Origin: Ideonella aquatica
Lineage (GTDB): Bacteria > Pseudomonadota > Gammaproteobacteria > Burkholderiales > Burkholderiaceae_C
NCBI RefSeq assembly: GCF_018069755.1
Contig: NZ_JAGQDE010000001.1
Coordinates: 186,001 to 250,000, forward strand
Direction of reading: 5' to 3'
DNA length: 64,000 nucleotides
Below are positions 23,617 to 32,954 of the stretch, piece after piece; within the stretch, counting starts at the first letter, position 1, and every line of letters starts with the position of its first letter. The position numbers and the translations under genes were made by a program. The notes under the pieces are model-generated. The model saw nothing but the letters and a program-made list of their open reading frames with translations. It made no database searches and had not been told where the DNA came from.

Positions 23617-25702
23617 CGCGCCGAGCGGTGAGGGCGATGGCGGCCTGCGCCGGCGCCTGCACCTGTTCTACACCGCCTACACGCTGTGCTTCCTGGTCTT
23701 CATCGGCGTGATGATGGCGCTGGAGCGCATGGGCCTGCCGCGTGCGGCGATCGGCTTCGTGTTCCTGTCCGCACCGCTGGTGATCTATGCCGTGGTGGGC
23801 GTTCTGAGCCGCACCACCGACGCCGACGAGTACTACGTGGCCGGCCGCCGGGTGCCGGCGGTCTACAACGGCATGGCCACGGCGGCCGACTGGATGAGCG
23901 CGGCCTCGTTCATCGGCCTGGCCGGCACGCTCTACATGAGCGGCTACGAGGGCCTGGCCTTCATCCTGGGCTGGACCGGCGGCTACTGCCTGGTGGCCTT
24001 TCTGCTGGCACCCTATCTGCGTCGCTTCGGCCGCTACACCGTGCCGGATTTTCTGGGTGAGCGCTACGAGGGCCACCTGACGCGGGTGATCGGCCTGGCG
24101 GCAGCCATTCTGGCCTCGTTCATCTATGTGGTGGCGCAGATCTATGGCGTGGGCCTGATCACCACGCGGCTGACCAGCATCGCCTCGTTCGAGATCGGTG
24201 TGTTCCTGGGCCTGGGCGGCATCCTGGTGTGTTCCTTTCTGGGCGGCATGCGCGCGGTCACCTGGACCCAGGTGGCGCAGTACATCGTGCTGGTCATCGC
24301 CTACCTGGTGCCGGTGGCCTGGCTGGCCTGGGAACAGACCGGGGTGCCGGTGCCGCAGGCGATTTATGGCTACCAGTTGCAGAAGCTGGGCGAGGCCGAG
24401 CGCGCCCTGAAGGCCGACCCGCGCGAGCGCGAAGTCATTGCCGCCTACCGTGCCCGCGCCGACGAGCTGGGCCGCAAGCTGCAGCAGGTGCCGCAGGCAC
24501 TGGCCGCTGACCGCGCCGAGGCCCAGCGCCGCATCAGCGACCTGAAGCTGGCCAATGCGCCGCAGCGCGAGATCCAGGCCGCCGAGCGCGCGCTGACGCA
24601 GTTGCCCAAGAACGAGGCCGCTGCGGCCGAGCTGTGGCAGCGCGAGCGTCTGCGGCTGGAGATGAAGGCACGGCCGCTGGCCGGTATGCCGGACCATGCC
24701 CTGCCCTTTGCCGGCAACCCGGACGGCACGGTGGATGAGCGCCGCGAGTTCGAGCTCTCACGCCGCAACTTCCTGGCCCTGGTGTTCTGTCTGATGGTGG
24801 GCACGGCCGCGCTGCCGCACATCCTGATCCGCTACTACACCACGCCCACGGTGCGCGAGGCGCGTGAGTCGGTGAGCTGGTCGCTGCTGTTCATTGTGCT
24901 GCTCTACCTCACGGCGCCCGCACTGGCGGTGCTGGTCAAGTTCGAGGTCTTCAGCCAGTTGGTGGGCACACCGATCGATCTGCTGCCGGCGTGGATTGCG
25001 CACTGGAGCAAGGTGGATCCGTCACTGCTGTCGGTGGAGGACGTCAACCGCGACGGCATCCTGCAGCTGGGCGAGCTGCACATCGGCAGCGAGATCATCG
25101 TGCTGGCCATGCCCGAGATCGCCGGCCTGCCCTATGTGATTTCGGGGATGGTGGCGGCCGGTGGCCTGGCGGCGGCGCTGTCCACCGCCGACGGCCTGCT
25201 GCTCACGATTGCCAATGCCTTGTCGCATGATGGCTACTACCACATGGTCGACAACCAGGCCAGCACCGCGCGGCGGGTGATGCTGGCCAAGGTCATCCTG
25301 CTGGCGGTGGCGCTGGCAGCAGCTTTCGTGGCGGCGCAGAAGCCGGCCAACATCCTGTTCCTGGTCTCGGCGGCTTTCTCGCTGGCGGCCTCGGCCTTCT
25401 TCCCGGCGCTGGTGCTGGGCATCTTCTGGCAGCGTGCCAACAAATGGGGCGCGGCCAGCGGCATGCTGGCCGGCCTGGGCCTGTGCTTCTGGTACATGGC
25501 CACCACCGACCCGTGGCTGAGGGGCCTGTTCGGCCAGAGCGGGCCGGTGCGGCTGTGGTGGGGCATCCAGCCGATCTCGGCCGGGGTGTTCGGTGTGCCG
25601 CTGGGCTTTGTGGTGACCGTGGTGGTCAGCCTGCTGACGCCGCGGCCATCGGAGGCCGCGCGGCAGATGGTGCTGCGCCTGCGCCGCGGCTCAGCGTCGT
25701 GA
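23603..25702 (+). CDS. Sodium:solute symporter, VC_2705 subfamily (699 aa)
   Basis: SSS-family transporter. Helices begin near residue 15; DEYYVAGRRVPAVYNGMATAADWMSAASFIG (read as DEYYVAGRR and AADWMSAASFIG) is the family signature for sodium and substrate binding. Two hydrophilic insertions stand out: residues about 258-385 are a charged, helix-rich block (DRAEAQRRISDLKLANAP), as in the 'large' VC_2705 subfamily, and residues 480-491 match an EF-hand loop. Substrate is probably a short carboxylate such as acetate, but this is unproven. Its 3' end overlaps the convergent EamA gene by 12 nt. Confidence 0.92.
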   Translation: MKPIDAPSGEGDGGLRRRLHLFYTAYTLCFLVFIGVMMALERMGLPRAAIGFVFLSAPLVIYAVVGVLSRTTDADEYYVAGRRVPAVYNGMATAADWMSAASFIGLAGTLYMSGYEGLAFILGWTGGYCLVAFLLAPYLRRFGRYTVPDFLGERYEGHLTRVIGLAAAILASFIYVVAQIYGVGLITTRLTSIASFEIGVFLGLGGILVCSFLGGMRAVTWTQVAQYIVLVIAYLVPVAWLAWEQTGVPVPQAIYGYQLQKLGEAERALKADPREREVIAAYRARADELGRKLQQVPQALAADRAEAQRRISDLKLANAPQREIQAAERALTQLPKNEAAAAELWQRERLRLEMKARPLAGMPDHALPFAGNPDGTVDERREFELSRRNFLALVFCLMVGTAALPHILIRYYTTPTVREARESVSWSLLFIVLLYLTAPALAVLVKFEVFSQLVGTPIDLLPAWIAHWSKVDPSLLSVEDVNRDGILQLGELHIGSEIIVLAMPEIAGLPYVISGMVAAGGLAAALSTADGLLLTIANALSHDGYYHMVDNQASTARRVMLAKVILLAVALAAAFVAAQKPANILFLVSAAFSLAASAFFPALVLGIFWQRANKWGAASGMLAGLGLCFWYMATTDPWLRGLFGQSGPVRLWWGIQPISAGVFGVPLGFVVTVVVSLLTPRPSEAARQMVLRLRRGSAS

Positions 25703-26605
25703 CGAGATGACGATGCCGGCGACGATGGCCACGAAGGCCACGCCGTGGTACCACTGCGGCCACAGACCCAGCAATGCCGCCGACATCAGCGCGGCGAACA
25801 GCGGCGTGAGATTGCCGAAGAAGGCAGCCACCGACGGCCCCACCGTCGCCACGCCCAAGCCCCAGCAGCGGTAGGCGATCAGCGCCGGGCCGATCACCAC
25901 ATACAGCAGCAGCGGCACCAGCCACGGTGTCCAGCGCCAGCGGGCGTCGTCGGCCAGCAGCCACTCGGCCCCTGCGCTCAGGCCGCAGAAGGGCAAGCCG
26001 AAGCCGATCTGCAGCAGCAGGAACTCAGCCCAGTTCCAGTCCGGGCGCTGTTCGCCCTGCATCGACGCGGGCGGCCGCGCCAGCATCCAGCTGTACAGCG
26101 CCCAGCTGACGATGGCCAGCAGCATCAGCAGGTCACCGGGCACGAACTGCAGGCTCAGCAGGCGCGCCGGCTGACCCTGGGCCAGCACCAGCAGCACGCC
26201 GGCCATCGAGCAGGCGGCGCCGATCAGGTCCTGCGGACGCGGATGCACGCCGTAGAACAGCCGCCCGATGGTCAGCATCCACACGGGCATGCTCGCGGCA
26301 ATCAGCGTGACATTCAGCGGCGTGGAGGTGTGCAGCGCCATGTACTGCAGCGCGTTGTAGCTGCCCATGCCCAGGATGCCCAGCATCAAGAGGTGGCCCC
26401 AGCGCCGCCCCATCAGCCCTCGCTGGGCCAGCACCGTGCGGCCCAGTGGCCACAGCAGTGCCAAGGCGATCAGCCAGCGCACGAAGTTCAGCGCCAGCGG
26501 CGGTACGGTGCCCACCGCCAGCCGGCCGACCACCGCATTGCCCGCCCACAGCAGGGGCGGCAGGGTCAGCAGCAGGGCGATCTTGGGCGACAGGCGAGTG
26601 GTCAT
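25691..26605 (-). CDS. EamA/DMT-family transporter (304 aa)
   Basis: Inner-membrane drug/metabolite transporter with ten predicted helices arranged as two EamA repeats (first repeat PPLLWAGNAVVGRLAVG, second GDLLMLLAIVSWALYSWML). ATG 26605 is chosen because it starts right before the first helix; sequence upstream in frame has no helix. Substrate unknown; relatives export amino acids or other metabolites. It is divergent from the quinone oxidoreductase and convergent with the sodium symporter. Confidence 0.9.
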   Translation of the reverse strand: MTTRLSPKIALLLTLPPLLWAGNAVVGRLAVGTVPPLALNFVRWLIALALLWPLGRTVLAQRGLMGRRWGHLLMLGILGMGSYNALQYMALHTSTPLNVTLIAASMPVWMLTIGRLFYGVHPRPQDLIGAACSMAGVLLVLAQGQPARLLSLQFVPGDLLMLLAIVSWALYSWMLARPPASMQGEQRPDWNWAEFLLLQIGFGLPFCGLSAGAEWLLADDARWRWTPWLVPLLLYVVIGPALIAYRCWGLGVATVGPSVAAFFGNLTPLFAALMSAALLGLWPQWYHGVAFVAIVAGIVISSRR

Positions 26606-26703
26606 CGGCAGCAGGTGCAAAGGGCCTGTCCCAGCGGCGCGGCCCAAAGGGTGGCACGATAGCCGAGTTGCAAGTTCCGATCCGAATTCCCAGGAGACAC
26701 CCG

Positions 26704-27696
26704 ATGAGCCTGCGCAGCCGCGCCATCCAGATTGACGCCTTTGGCGGCCCCGAACAACTCAAGCTGGTCGAGCGCGACGTGGGTGAACCTGGCCCCGGCG
26801 AGATCCGCATCCGCCACCACGCGGTGGGTCTGAACTTCATCGACATCTACCAGCGCACCGGCCTGTACCCCAACGCGCTGCCGCTGGCGCTGGGCATGGA
26901 AGGCGCCGGCATCGTCGAGGCGGTGGGCGAGGGTGTCAGCCACCTGGCGGTGGGCGACCGGGCCGCCTACGCCAGCCAGCCGCCGGGCGCGTATTGCGAG
27001 CGCCGGGTGATGCCGGCGCGCAGCGTGGTGCAGTTGCCTGACGCCATCGACTTCGAGACCGGCGCGGCGATGATGCTCAAGGGCCTGACCGTGCAGTACC
27101 TGCTGCGCGGCACCCAGCCGCAGGGCGGGTTGCAGCCGGGCGATGCCATCCTCTTTCATGCCGCCGCCGGTGGCGTGGGCCTGATCGCCTGCCAGTGGGC
27201 GCGGGCGATGGGCCTGGTGCTGATCGGCACCGCCGGCAGCGACGAGAAATGCGCGCTGGCCGCCGAGCATGGCGCCGCGCATGTCATCAACTACCGCCGC
27301 GAGGACTTCGTTGCGCGTGTCAAGGAGATCACCGGCGGCAAGGGCGTCAAGGCGGTCTACGACTCGGTCGGCGCCGACACCTTCATGAAGTCGCTCGACT
27401 GCCTGGCGCCCTTCGGCCTGCTGGCCAACTTCGGCAATGCCTCGGGCAAGGTGCCGCCGCTGGACATTGGCGTGCTGGGCGGCAAGGGTTCGCTCTACGT
27501 CAGCCGACCCACGCTGTTCACCCACATCGCCACGCGCGAGCGCACGCAAGCCATGGCCGACGACCTGTTCGGCATGGTGATGTCGGGCGCGGTGGCCATA
27601 CGCATCGACCAGCGCTATCCGCTGGCGCAAGTGGCCCAGGCGCACCGCGACCTGGAAGCCCGCGCCACCACCGGCTGCAGCGTGCTGACGCTGTAG
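26704..27696 (+). CDS. qor: NADPH:quinone oxidoreductase (330 aa)
   Basis: Zinc-independent MDR-family enzyme that reduces quinones with NADPH. The N-terminal GroES-like domain carries HAVGLNFIDIYQRTGLYP, the QOR signature; the Rossmann domain has HAAAGGVGLIACQWARAMG (about 150-170) and the NADPH-selective region with GSDEKCALAAEHGA. Catalytic zinc ligands of alcohol dehydrogenases are absent. AGGAGACACCCG precedes the ATG. Divergent from the EamA transporter. Confidence 0.94.
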   Translation: MSLRSRAIQIDAFGGPEQLKLVERDVGEPGPGEIRIRHHAVGLNFIDIYQRTGLYPNALPLALGMEGAGIVEAVGEGVSHLAVGDRAAYASQPPGAYCERRVMPARSVVQLPDAIDFETGAAMMLKGLTVQYLLRGTQPQGGLQPGDAILFHAAAGGVGLIACQWARAMGLVLIGTAGSDEKCALAAEHGAAHVINYRREDFVARVKEITGGKGVKAVYDSVGADTFMKSLDCLAPFGLLANFGNASGKVPPLDIGVLGGKGSLYVSRPTLFTHIATRERTQAMADDLFGMVMSGAVAIRIDQRYPLAQVAQAHRDLEARATTGCSVLTL

Positions 27697-27710
27697 GCGG
27701 CTCAGCCGCT

Positions 27711-27998
27711 TCAGCCGCGAGAGGCCAGCAGGTCCTGCGTCTCGGGGTGGCGGCGCATGTAGACCGCCACATAGCTGCACAGCGGCTGCACCCGCCAGCC
27801 TTGCTGGCGAGCGTGCGCCAGCGCCGCGGCCACCAACTGAGCGGCGATGCCGCGGCCTTCCAGTGCGCGCGGCACGCCGGTGTGGGTCATCACCATCACG
27901 CCGTCCTGCAGCCGGTAATCGGCCTCGCAGCGCAGGCCGTCGACGATGGCCTCAAAGCGGCCGATGTCGGCGTGGTGGGTGATGGTCAGCGTGTTCAC
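27711..27998 (-). CDS. GNAT-family N-acetyltransferase, YidJ/COG2388-like (95 aa)
   Basis: Short single-domain acetyltransferase. The acetyl-CoA loop appears as VPRALEGRGIAAQLVAAALA and the C-terminus as QPLCSYVAVYMRRHPE, both typical of the compact COG2388 group. GTG at 27998 overlaps the prolyl oligopeptidase stop (GTGA) and is preferred over a longer start inside that gene. Substrate unknown. Cytoplasmic. Confidence 0.88.
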   Translation of the reverse strand: MNTLTITHHADIGRFEAIVDGLRCEADYRLQDGVMVMTHTGVPRALEGRGIAAQLVAAALAHARQQGWRVQPLCSYVAVYMRRHPETQDLLASRG

Positions 27999-30112
27999 TG
28001 CGCCGGTCCCAATTGCTGCCACAGGAAGGCGAATTCCAGCGCCATGCGGTCGGCGTGCTGGGCGTTGTCAGCACCGGCGCCGTGGCCGCCCTCGATGTTC
28101 TCGTAGTACAGCACCGGGTGGCCCTGCTCGATCATGCGCGCCGCCATCTTGCGCGCGTGGCCCGGGTGGACACGGTCGTCGCGCGTGCTGGTGACGAACA
28201 GCACCTTGGGCATCTTCACGCCGGCCTTGACGTTCTGGTAGGGGCTGTAGCGCGAGATGAAGGCCCAGTCCTCGGGCTTGTCGGGGTCGCCGTACTCGGC
28301 CATCCAGCTGGCGCCGGCCAGCAGCGTGTGGTAGCGGCGCATGTCCAGCAGCGGCACCTGGCAGACCACGGCGTTGAACAGGTCGGGGCGCTGCACCATC
28401 ACCGAGCCCACCAGCAGGCCACCGTTGCTGCCGCCCATGATGCCCAGGTGGCGCGGCGAGGTGACCTTGGTGGCCACCAGGTCCTCGGCCACGGCGATGA
28501 GGTCGTCGTAGCTCTTCTGCTTGCCCTCGCGCACCGCGGCCTGGTGCCAGGCGGGGCCAAACTCGCCGCCGCCGCGGATGTTGGCCACCACCAGCACGCC
28601 GCCCTTGCTGTACCAGGCGGTGCCGAAGCCGCCCGAATACCAGGGATTCATCGAGACCTCGAAGCCACCGTAGCCGTACAGCAGCGTGGGGCGTTGGCCG
28701 TCGGCCTTCGCGTCCTTGGGCCAGACGATGAAGTAGGGCACGCGCGTGCCGTCCTTCGAGCTGGCGAAGCGCTGTTCCACGCGCATGCCTGCGGCATCGA
28801 AGAAGGACGGCCGGGCCTTGATCGGCTTCAGTGCGCCGCCGCTGGCATCGCCCTGGTAAAGGGTGTCGGGGGTGAGGAAGTCGGTGTAGCTGGCGAAGAA
28901 GCCCTCGGCCAGCGGGTCGTTGGCCACCTGCGGGTCATGCAGGCTGCGGACCGACAGCGTGCCGGGGAAGGGCGCCTGGATCTCGCGCCGGCTCCAGCCG
29001 CCCGCCCCGGGGGTCCAGGCCTCGGCGCGGCCGGCGACGTTGTCGAGCACGTCGATCAGCACCCGGCTGCGGGTGGTGGAGTAGCCCGCCAGCGAGCGCG
29101 TCGCAGTGGGCGTGAACAGCGCGGTGAACTGGCGCTTGCCGGCCAGGTAGGCCGCGGCGTCGCCCACCAGCAGCGAGCCCGCCGGCCAGCGCTGACCGCC
29201 CACCGCCCAATCGCTGCGCAGGCGCAGCAGCACGCGCTCCTTCCAGAAGCTCAGATCGGCGTCGGCGGGTTTGTCCAGGCGCTGCAGGGCGCCGCGTTCC
29301 CACAGGAAGAGTTCGTTGCGGTAGAAGTCGATCGCGCGCTGGAACATCACGCGCTCGAAGCCCGGGGTGCGGTCGACGAGGATGTCGGCAGCGACGTCGG
29401 TGGGCTGGGCTTCGAAGACACGCTGAGCCTCGGCCAGCGGCTGGCCGCGCTTCCACAGCATCAGCACGCGCGGGTAGCCCGATTCGGTCTGGCTGCCGGG
29501 GCCGGTGTCGGTGCCCACGAGCAACTGCTGCTCGTCGACCCAGGCCACGTTGGACTTGGCCTCGGGCAGCTGGAAGCCGCCAGCGACGAAGCCGCGGGTG
29601 GCGAGGTCGAACTCGCGCACCACGGTGGCGTCGGCACCGCCGCGCGACAGCAGCAGCAGGCAGCGGCTGGAGCGGCCGCCCAGGCAGCTGGCGCCCTTCC
29701 AGACCCAGTTCTCGCCCTCGCTGCGGGCCAAGGCATCCAGGTCCAGCAGCAGCTCCCATTCGGGCTGGGCCTGGGCGTAGCTGGCCAGCGGCGTGCGGCG
29801 CCACAGACCCCGCGGGTGCTCGGCGTCCTGCCAGAAGTTGTAGAAGTGCTCACCGCGGCGGCTGGCCACCGGGATGCGCTCCTTGGAGTCCATGATCGCC
29901 TTCAGGCGCGTGCGGTTGGCGGCGAAGTCGGGGTGTGCTTCGAGCACCGGGCGGCTGGCGGCATTGCGCTGGCGCACCCAGTTCAGTGCGGCGTCGCCGC
30001 TGACGTCCTCGAGCCACAGGTGGGGATCGGGGGCGGGGGTCTGGGCCGGAGCGTTCATGGTCAGGGCCAGCGCCATCAGGGGCGCCGCGAGCAGGCGGAG
30101 GGCAAGGGACAT
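27995..30112 (-). CDS. Prolyl oligopeptidase, S9 family, exported (705 aa)
   Basis: Serine peptidase cleaving after proline in oligopeptides. Residues 1-24 are a signal peptide (LLAAPLMALALTMNAPAQ), so it is likely periplasmic. Residues about 70-410 are the beta-propeller that filters substrates. The catalytic domain shows the nucleophile elbow GGSNGGLLVGS, the aspartate in STRDDRVHPGHA and the histidine in EGGHGAG. Usual length for the S9A group. Followed by the GNAT gene with a 4-nt overlap. Confidence 0.95.
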   Translation of the reverse strand: MSLALRLLAAPLMALALTMNAPAQTPAPDPHLWLEDVSGDAALNWVRQRNAASRPVLEAHPDFAANRTRLKAIMDSKERIPVASRRGEHFYNFWQDAEHPRGLWRRTPLASYAQAQPEWELLLDLDALARSEGENWVWKGASCLGGRSSRCLLLLSRGGADATVVREFDLATRGFVAGGFQLPEAKSNVAWVDEQQLLVGTDTGPGSQTESGYPRVLMLWKRGQPLAEAQRVFEAQPTDVAADILVDRTPGFERVMFQRAIDFYRNELFLWERGALQRLDKPADADLSFWKERVLLRLRSDWAVGGQRWPAGSLLVGDAAAYLAGKRQFTALFTPTATRSLAGYSTTRSRVLIDVLDNVAGRAEAWTPGAGGWSRREIQAPFPGTLSVRSLHDPQVANDPLAEGFFASYTDFLTPDTLYQGDASGGALKPIKARPSFFDAAGMRVEQRFASSKDGTRVPYFIVWPKDAKADGQRPTLLYGYGGFEVSMNPWYSGGFGTAWYSKGGVLVVANIRGGGEFGPAWHQAAVREGKQKSYDDLIAVAEDLVATKVTSPRHLGIMGGSNGGLLVGSVMVQRPDLFNAVVCQVPLLDMRRYHTLLAGASWMAEYGDPDKPEDWAFISRYSPYQNVKAGVKMPKVLFVTSTRDDRVHPGHARKMAARMIEQGHPVLYYENIEGGHGAGADNAQHADRMALEFAFLWQQLGPAQ

Positions 30113-30218
30113 CGTCGTCGGGGCGCCGGTGGGCGGTCAGGGGATGCCAGGGGACGCAGCGCCAGGTCGGTGCCGCGCGACGCCGGCCATCATAGGCGAG
30201 CGCCGCCGCCCGCGAACC

Positions 30219-30773
30219 TCATGCGGGCATCAGCCGCCGCGGCTCGAAGTCGACCGTCTCCTGGCCGTCGCCCACCCAGATCTGGCCGTCCTGCACCGTG
30301 ACCTGCAGCTGCATGCTGCGCTGTGCCAGGCCGGCCAGCGCCTTGCTGGCCTCGGCCGGCACCTGCCAGACGGTCAGGCGGTCCAGCCGCGCCACCTTGG
30401 GTGCCAGCGCCTGCCACCAGATCGGCGTGGAGCTGCCGTAGGCGAACAGCGTGACGCGCTCGGCCCGTGAGCAGGCCTTGGCCAGTCGGCGGTCGTCGGG
30501 CTGGCCCACCTCGATCCACTGCACCAACTGGCCGGTCAGGTCCTTCTGCCACAGGTCGGGCACCTCGGTGTCGGACAGGCCGGCGGTGAACTCCAGGCGG
30601 CCGCGCAAGTCGTCGGCCGGCACCGCCAATGCAAAGGCCAGCACGCGCATCATCAGACGCTCGTCGTTCTCGGAGGGGTGGCGGGCCAGCGTTAGCGCAT
30701 GGTCGGCATAGACCGAGCGGTCCATGTCGGCGATCTGCAGCTGGGCCTTGAAGATGGTGGACTTGAGCGCCAT
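30219..30773 (-). CDS. yaeQ: YaeQ family protein (184 aa)
   Basis: Clear YaeQ: MALKSTIFKAQLQIADMDR at the start, TLARHPSENDERLMMRVLAF and TGLSDTEVPDLWQKDLTG in the middle, and a PD-(D/E)XK-nuclease-like core (WIEVGQPDDRRLAKAC). YaeQ was first described as a multicopy suppressor of an rfaH haemolysin defect; its molecular role is unsettled. ATG 30773 is chosen for family fit. Divergent from dcp across 120 bp. Confidence 0.96.
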   Translation of the reverse strand: MALKSTIFKAQLQIADMDRSVYADHALTLARHPSENDERLMMRVLAFALAVPADDLRGRLEFTAGLSDTEVPDLWQKDLTGQLVQWIEVGQPDDRRLAKACSRAERVTLFAYGSSTPIWWQALAPKVARLDRLTVWQVPAEASKALAGLAQRSMQLQVTVQDGQIWVGDGQETVDFEPRRLMPA

Positions 30774-30893
30774 GGTGGGCCGGGAGTGTACGGGGCTTGT
30801 CCGGATCAACCCTGACAGGGCCGCAGACAAGGGCCGTGCTGGCATCATCCTCGCCTCACTCCGTTTCCGCCCGTGCTGCCGGCGGGCCCGCGC

Positions 30894-32954
30894 ATGACCT
30901 TGATCGACAACCCCCTGCTGAGCGACTGGTCCGGTCCGTTCGGCCTGCCTCCCTTTGACCGCATCCGTGCCGAGCACTTCGCGCCGGCGCTGCATGAGGC
31001 GATGCGCCGCCACCGCGATGAGCTCGACGCGCTGGCGGCCCAGAGCGCGCCGGTGAACTTTGACAACACCGCCGCCGCGCTCGACCGCTCGGGCGAGCTG
31101 CTCTACCGCCTGGATGCGCTGCTGGGCAACCTCACCGCGTCGCACACCTCGCCCGAGCTGCAGGCGGTGCAGCGCGCCCTGGCCGGCCCGATGGCGGCCC
31201 ACGACACCGCCGTGCGCACCCACCCGGGCGTGTTCGCCCGCCTGGACCAGCTGCAAGCGCAGCGCGAGCAACCGGGGCTGAGCCCGGAACAGCGCCGGTT
31301 GGTGGAGCGCCTGCACACCGATGCCTTGCGTGCCGGCGCCCGCTTCGCGCCGGCCCAGCGCGAGGCCTACCAGGCCCTGGTGGCCGAGCTGGCCGAGCTC
31401 AACGCCCGCTTCGGGCAGAACGTGCTGGCCGACGAGAACGGCCATGGCCTGTCACTGACCGGCGAGGCTGACCTGGCCGGGCTGCCCGGTGACTTCCGCG
31501 AGGCCTGCCGCCAGGCCGCCCTCGACCGCGGCCTGCCCGAAGGCAGCCGGCTGGTGACGCTGAGCCGCTCGATGGTCGTGCCCTTCCTGACCTTCAGCGA
31601 GCGGCGCGACCTGCGCGAGCGCATCTGGCGCGCCTGGGTGGCGCGTGGCGAACATGCGGGCGAGCACGACAACCGGCCGCTCGCAGCGCGCATCCTGCAG
31701 CTGCGCCAGCGCCAGGCGGCGATGCATGGCCAAGCCAGCTTCGCCGACCATGCGCTGACCGACGCAATGGCCGGCCACCAGGGCGCGGTGCGCGAACTGC
31801 TGGAAGAGGTCTGGGGCCGCGCGCGCAGCGCGTTCGATGGCGAGCGGGCGCTGGTCGAGGACTGCATGCGCCAGCACGGCGCCGGCCACGAACTGCAGGC
31901 CTGGGACTGGCGCTTCTGGGCCGAGAAGGTGCGTGGCGAGCGCTACGTCCTGGATGAGGCGGCGGTCAAACCCTACCTGTCGCTGGACCGCCTGGTCGAG
32001 GCGATGTTCGACTGCGCGCAGCGCCTGTTCGGCGTGCACTTCGAGCGCCGCGCGGACATCGCCGGCTACCACCCGGATGTGGTGGCCTGGGAGATGTTCG
32101 ATGCCGCCGGCCAGAGCCGCGGCCTGTTCCTGCAGGACAACTTTGCGCGGCCCACCAAGCGCTCGGGCGCCTGGATGAGCGATTTCCAGTACGGCTCGCA
32201 CAACCGCGGCGCACTGCGACCGGTGATCCTGAACAACTGCAATTTCTCGCGCGCCGCGCCGGGCGAGCCCACGCTGCTGTCGCTGGACGACGCGCGCACG
32301 CTGTTCCACGAGTTCGGCCATGGCCTGCATGGCCTGCTGTCGGTCACCGGCTACCACCGGCTGGCCGGCACGCAGGTGCTGCGCGACTTTGTCGAGCTGC
32401 CCTCGCAGCTCTACGAGCACTGGCTGATGGAGCCGGGCGTGCTGCAGCGCCATGCGCGCCACTGGCAGACCGGCGAGCCGATTCCCAAGGCCCTGGTGGA
32501 CAAGCTGCAGGCGGCCGAGCGCTGGTGCCAGGCCTACGAGACGCTGCGCTACAGCGCCAGTGCGCTGGTTGATCTGGAGGCCCACGCGGCGGCCGAGCCG
32601 CCGACGGACATCAGCGCCTTCGAGGCGCAGGTGTGCCAGCGCATCGGCCTGCCCGAGGTGGTGGGCATGAACCACCGGCTGTGCCACTTTCAGCACCTGT
32701 TCGCCGGCGGCGGCTACGCCGCGGGCTACTACGTGTACCTGTGGGCCGAGGTGCTGGACGCGGACGCGTTCAACGCCTTCGTCGAGGCCGGGGATCCCTT
32801 CGATCCGCAGGTGGCGCAGCGGCTGCTGCGCCACGTCTATGCGGCGGGCGACTCGGTCGCGCCGCAGCAGACTTACATCGACTTCCGCGGACGACCGGCG
32901 GGCATCGAACCCTTGCTGGCCCAGCGCGGCTTGCTCGAGCCGGCATCGGCCTGA
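30894..32954 (+). CDS. dcp: Peptidyl-dipeptidase Dcp (M3 family, 686 aa)
   Basis: Zinc metallopeptidase removing C-terminal dipeptides. The active site is FHEFGHGLHGL with zinc histidines 472 and 476 and glutamate 473; the third ligand lies in RDFVELPSQLYEHW. Dcp rather than oligopeptidase A is favoured by NFDNTAAALDRSGELLYRL near the start, GAWMSDF and the C-terminal FRGRPAGIEPLLAQRGL. ATG 30894 is preferred; a GTG at 30873 is in frame. The last 82 nt overlap the convergent helicase gene. Confidence 0.93.
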   Translation: MTLIDNPLLSDWSGPFGLPPFDRIRAEHFAPALHEAMRRHRDELDALAAQSAPVNFDNTAAALDRSGELLYRLDALLGNLTASHTSPELQAVQRALAGPMAAHDTAVRTHPGVFARLDQLQAQREQPGLSPEQRRLVERLHTDALRAGARFAPAQREAYQALVAELAELNARFGQNVLADENGHGLSLTGEADLAGLPGDFREACRQAALDRGLPEGSRLVTLSRSMVVPFLTFSERRDLRERIWRAWVARGEHAGEHDNRPLAARILQLRQRQAAMHGQASFADHALTDAMAGHQGAVRELLEEVWGRARSAFDGERALVEDCMRQHGAGHELQAWDWRFWAEKVRGERYVLDEAAVKPYLSLDRLVEAMFDCAQRLFGVHFERRADIAGYHPDVVAWEMFDAAGQSRGLFLQDNFARPTKRSGAWMSDFQYGSHNRGALRPVILNNCNFSRAAPGEPTLLSLDDARTLFHEFGHGLHGLLSVTGYHRLAGTQVLRDFVELPSQLYEHWLMEPGVLQRHARHWQTGEPIPKALVDKLQAAERWCQAYETLRYSASALVDLEAHAAAEPPTDISAFEAQVCQRIGLPEVVGMNHRLCHFQHLFAGGGYAAGYYVYLWAEVLDADAFNAFVEAGDPFDPQVAQRLLRHVYAAGDSVAPQQTYIDFRGRPAGIEPLLAQRGLLEPASA

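Noticed and set aside
26650..26680. TGGCAC followed by TTGC upstream of qor as a sigma-54 site
   Set aside because: The distance between GG and GC is about 15 nt instead of 10.
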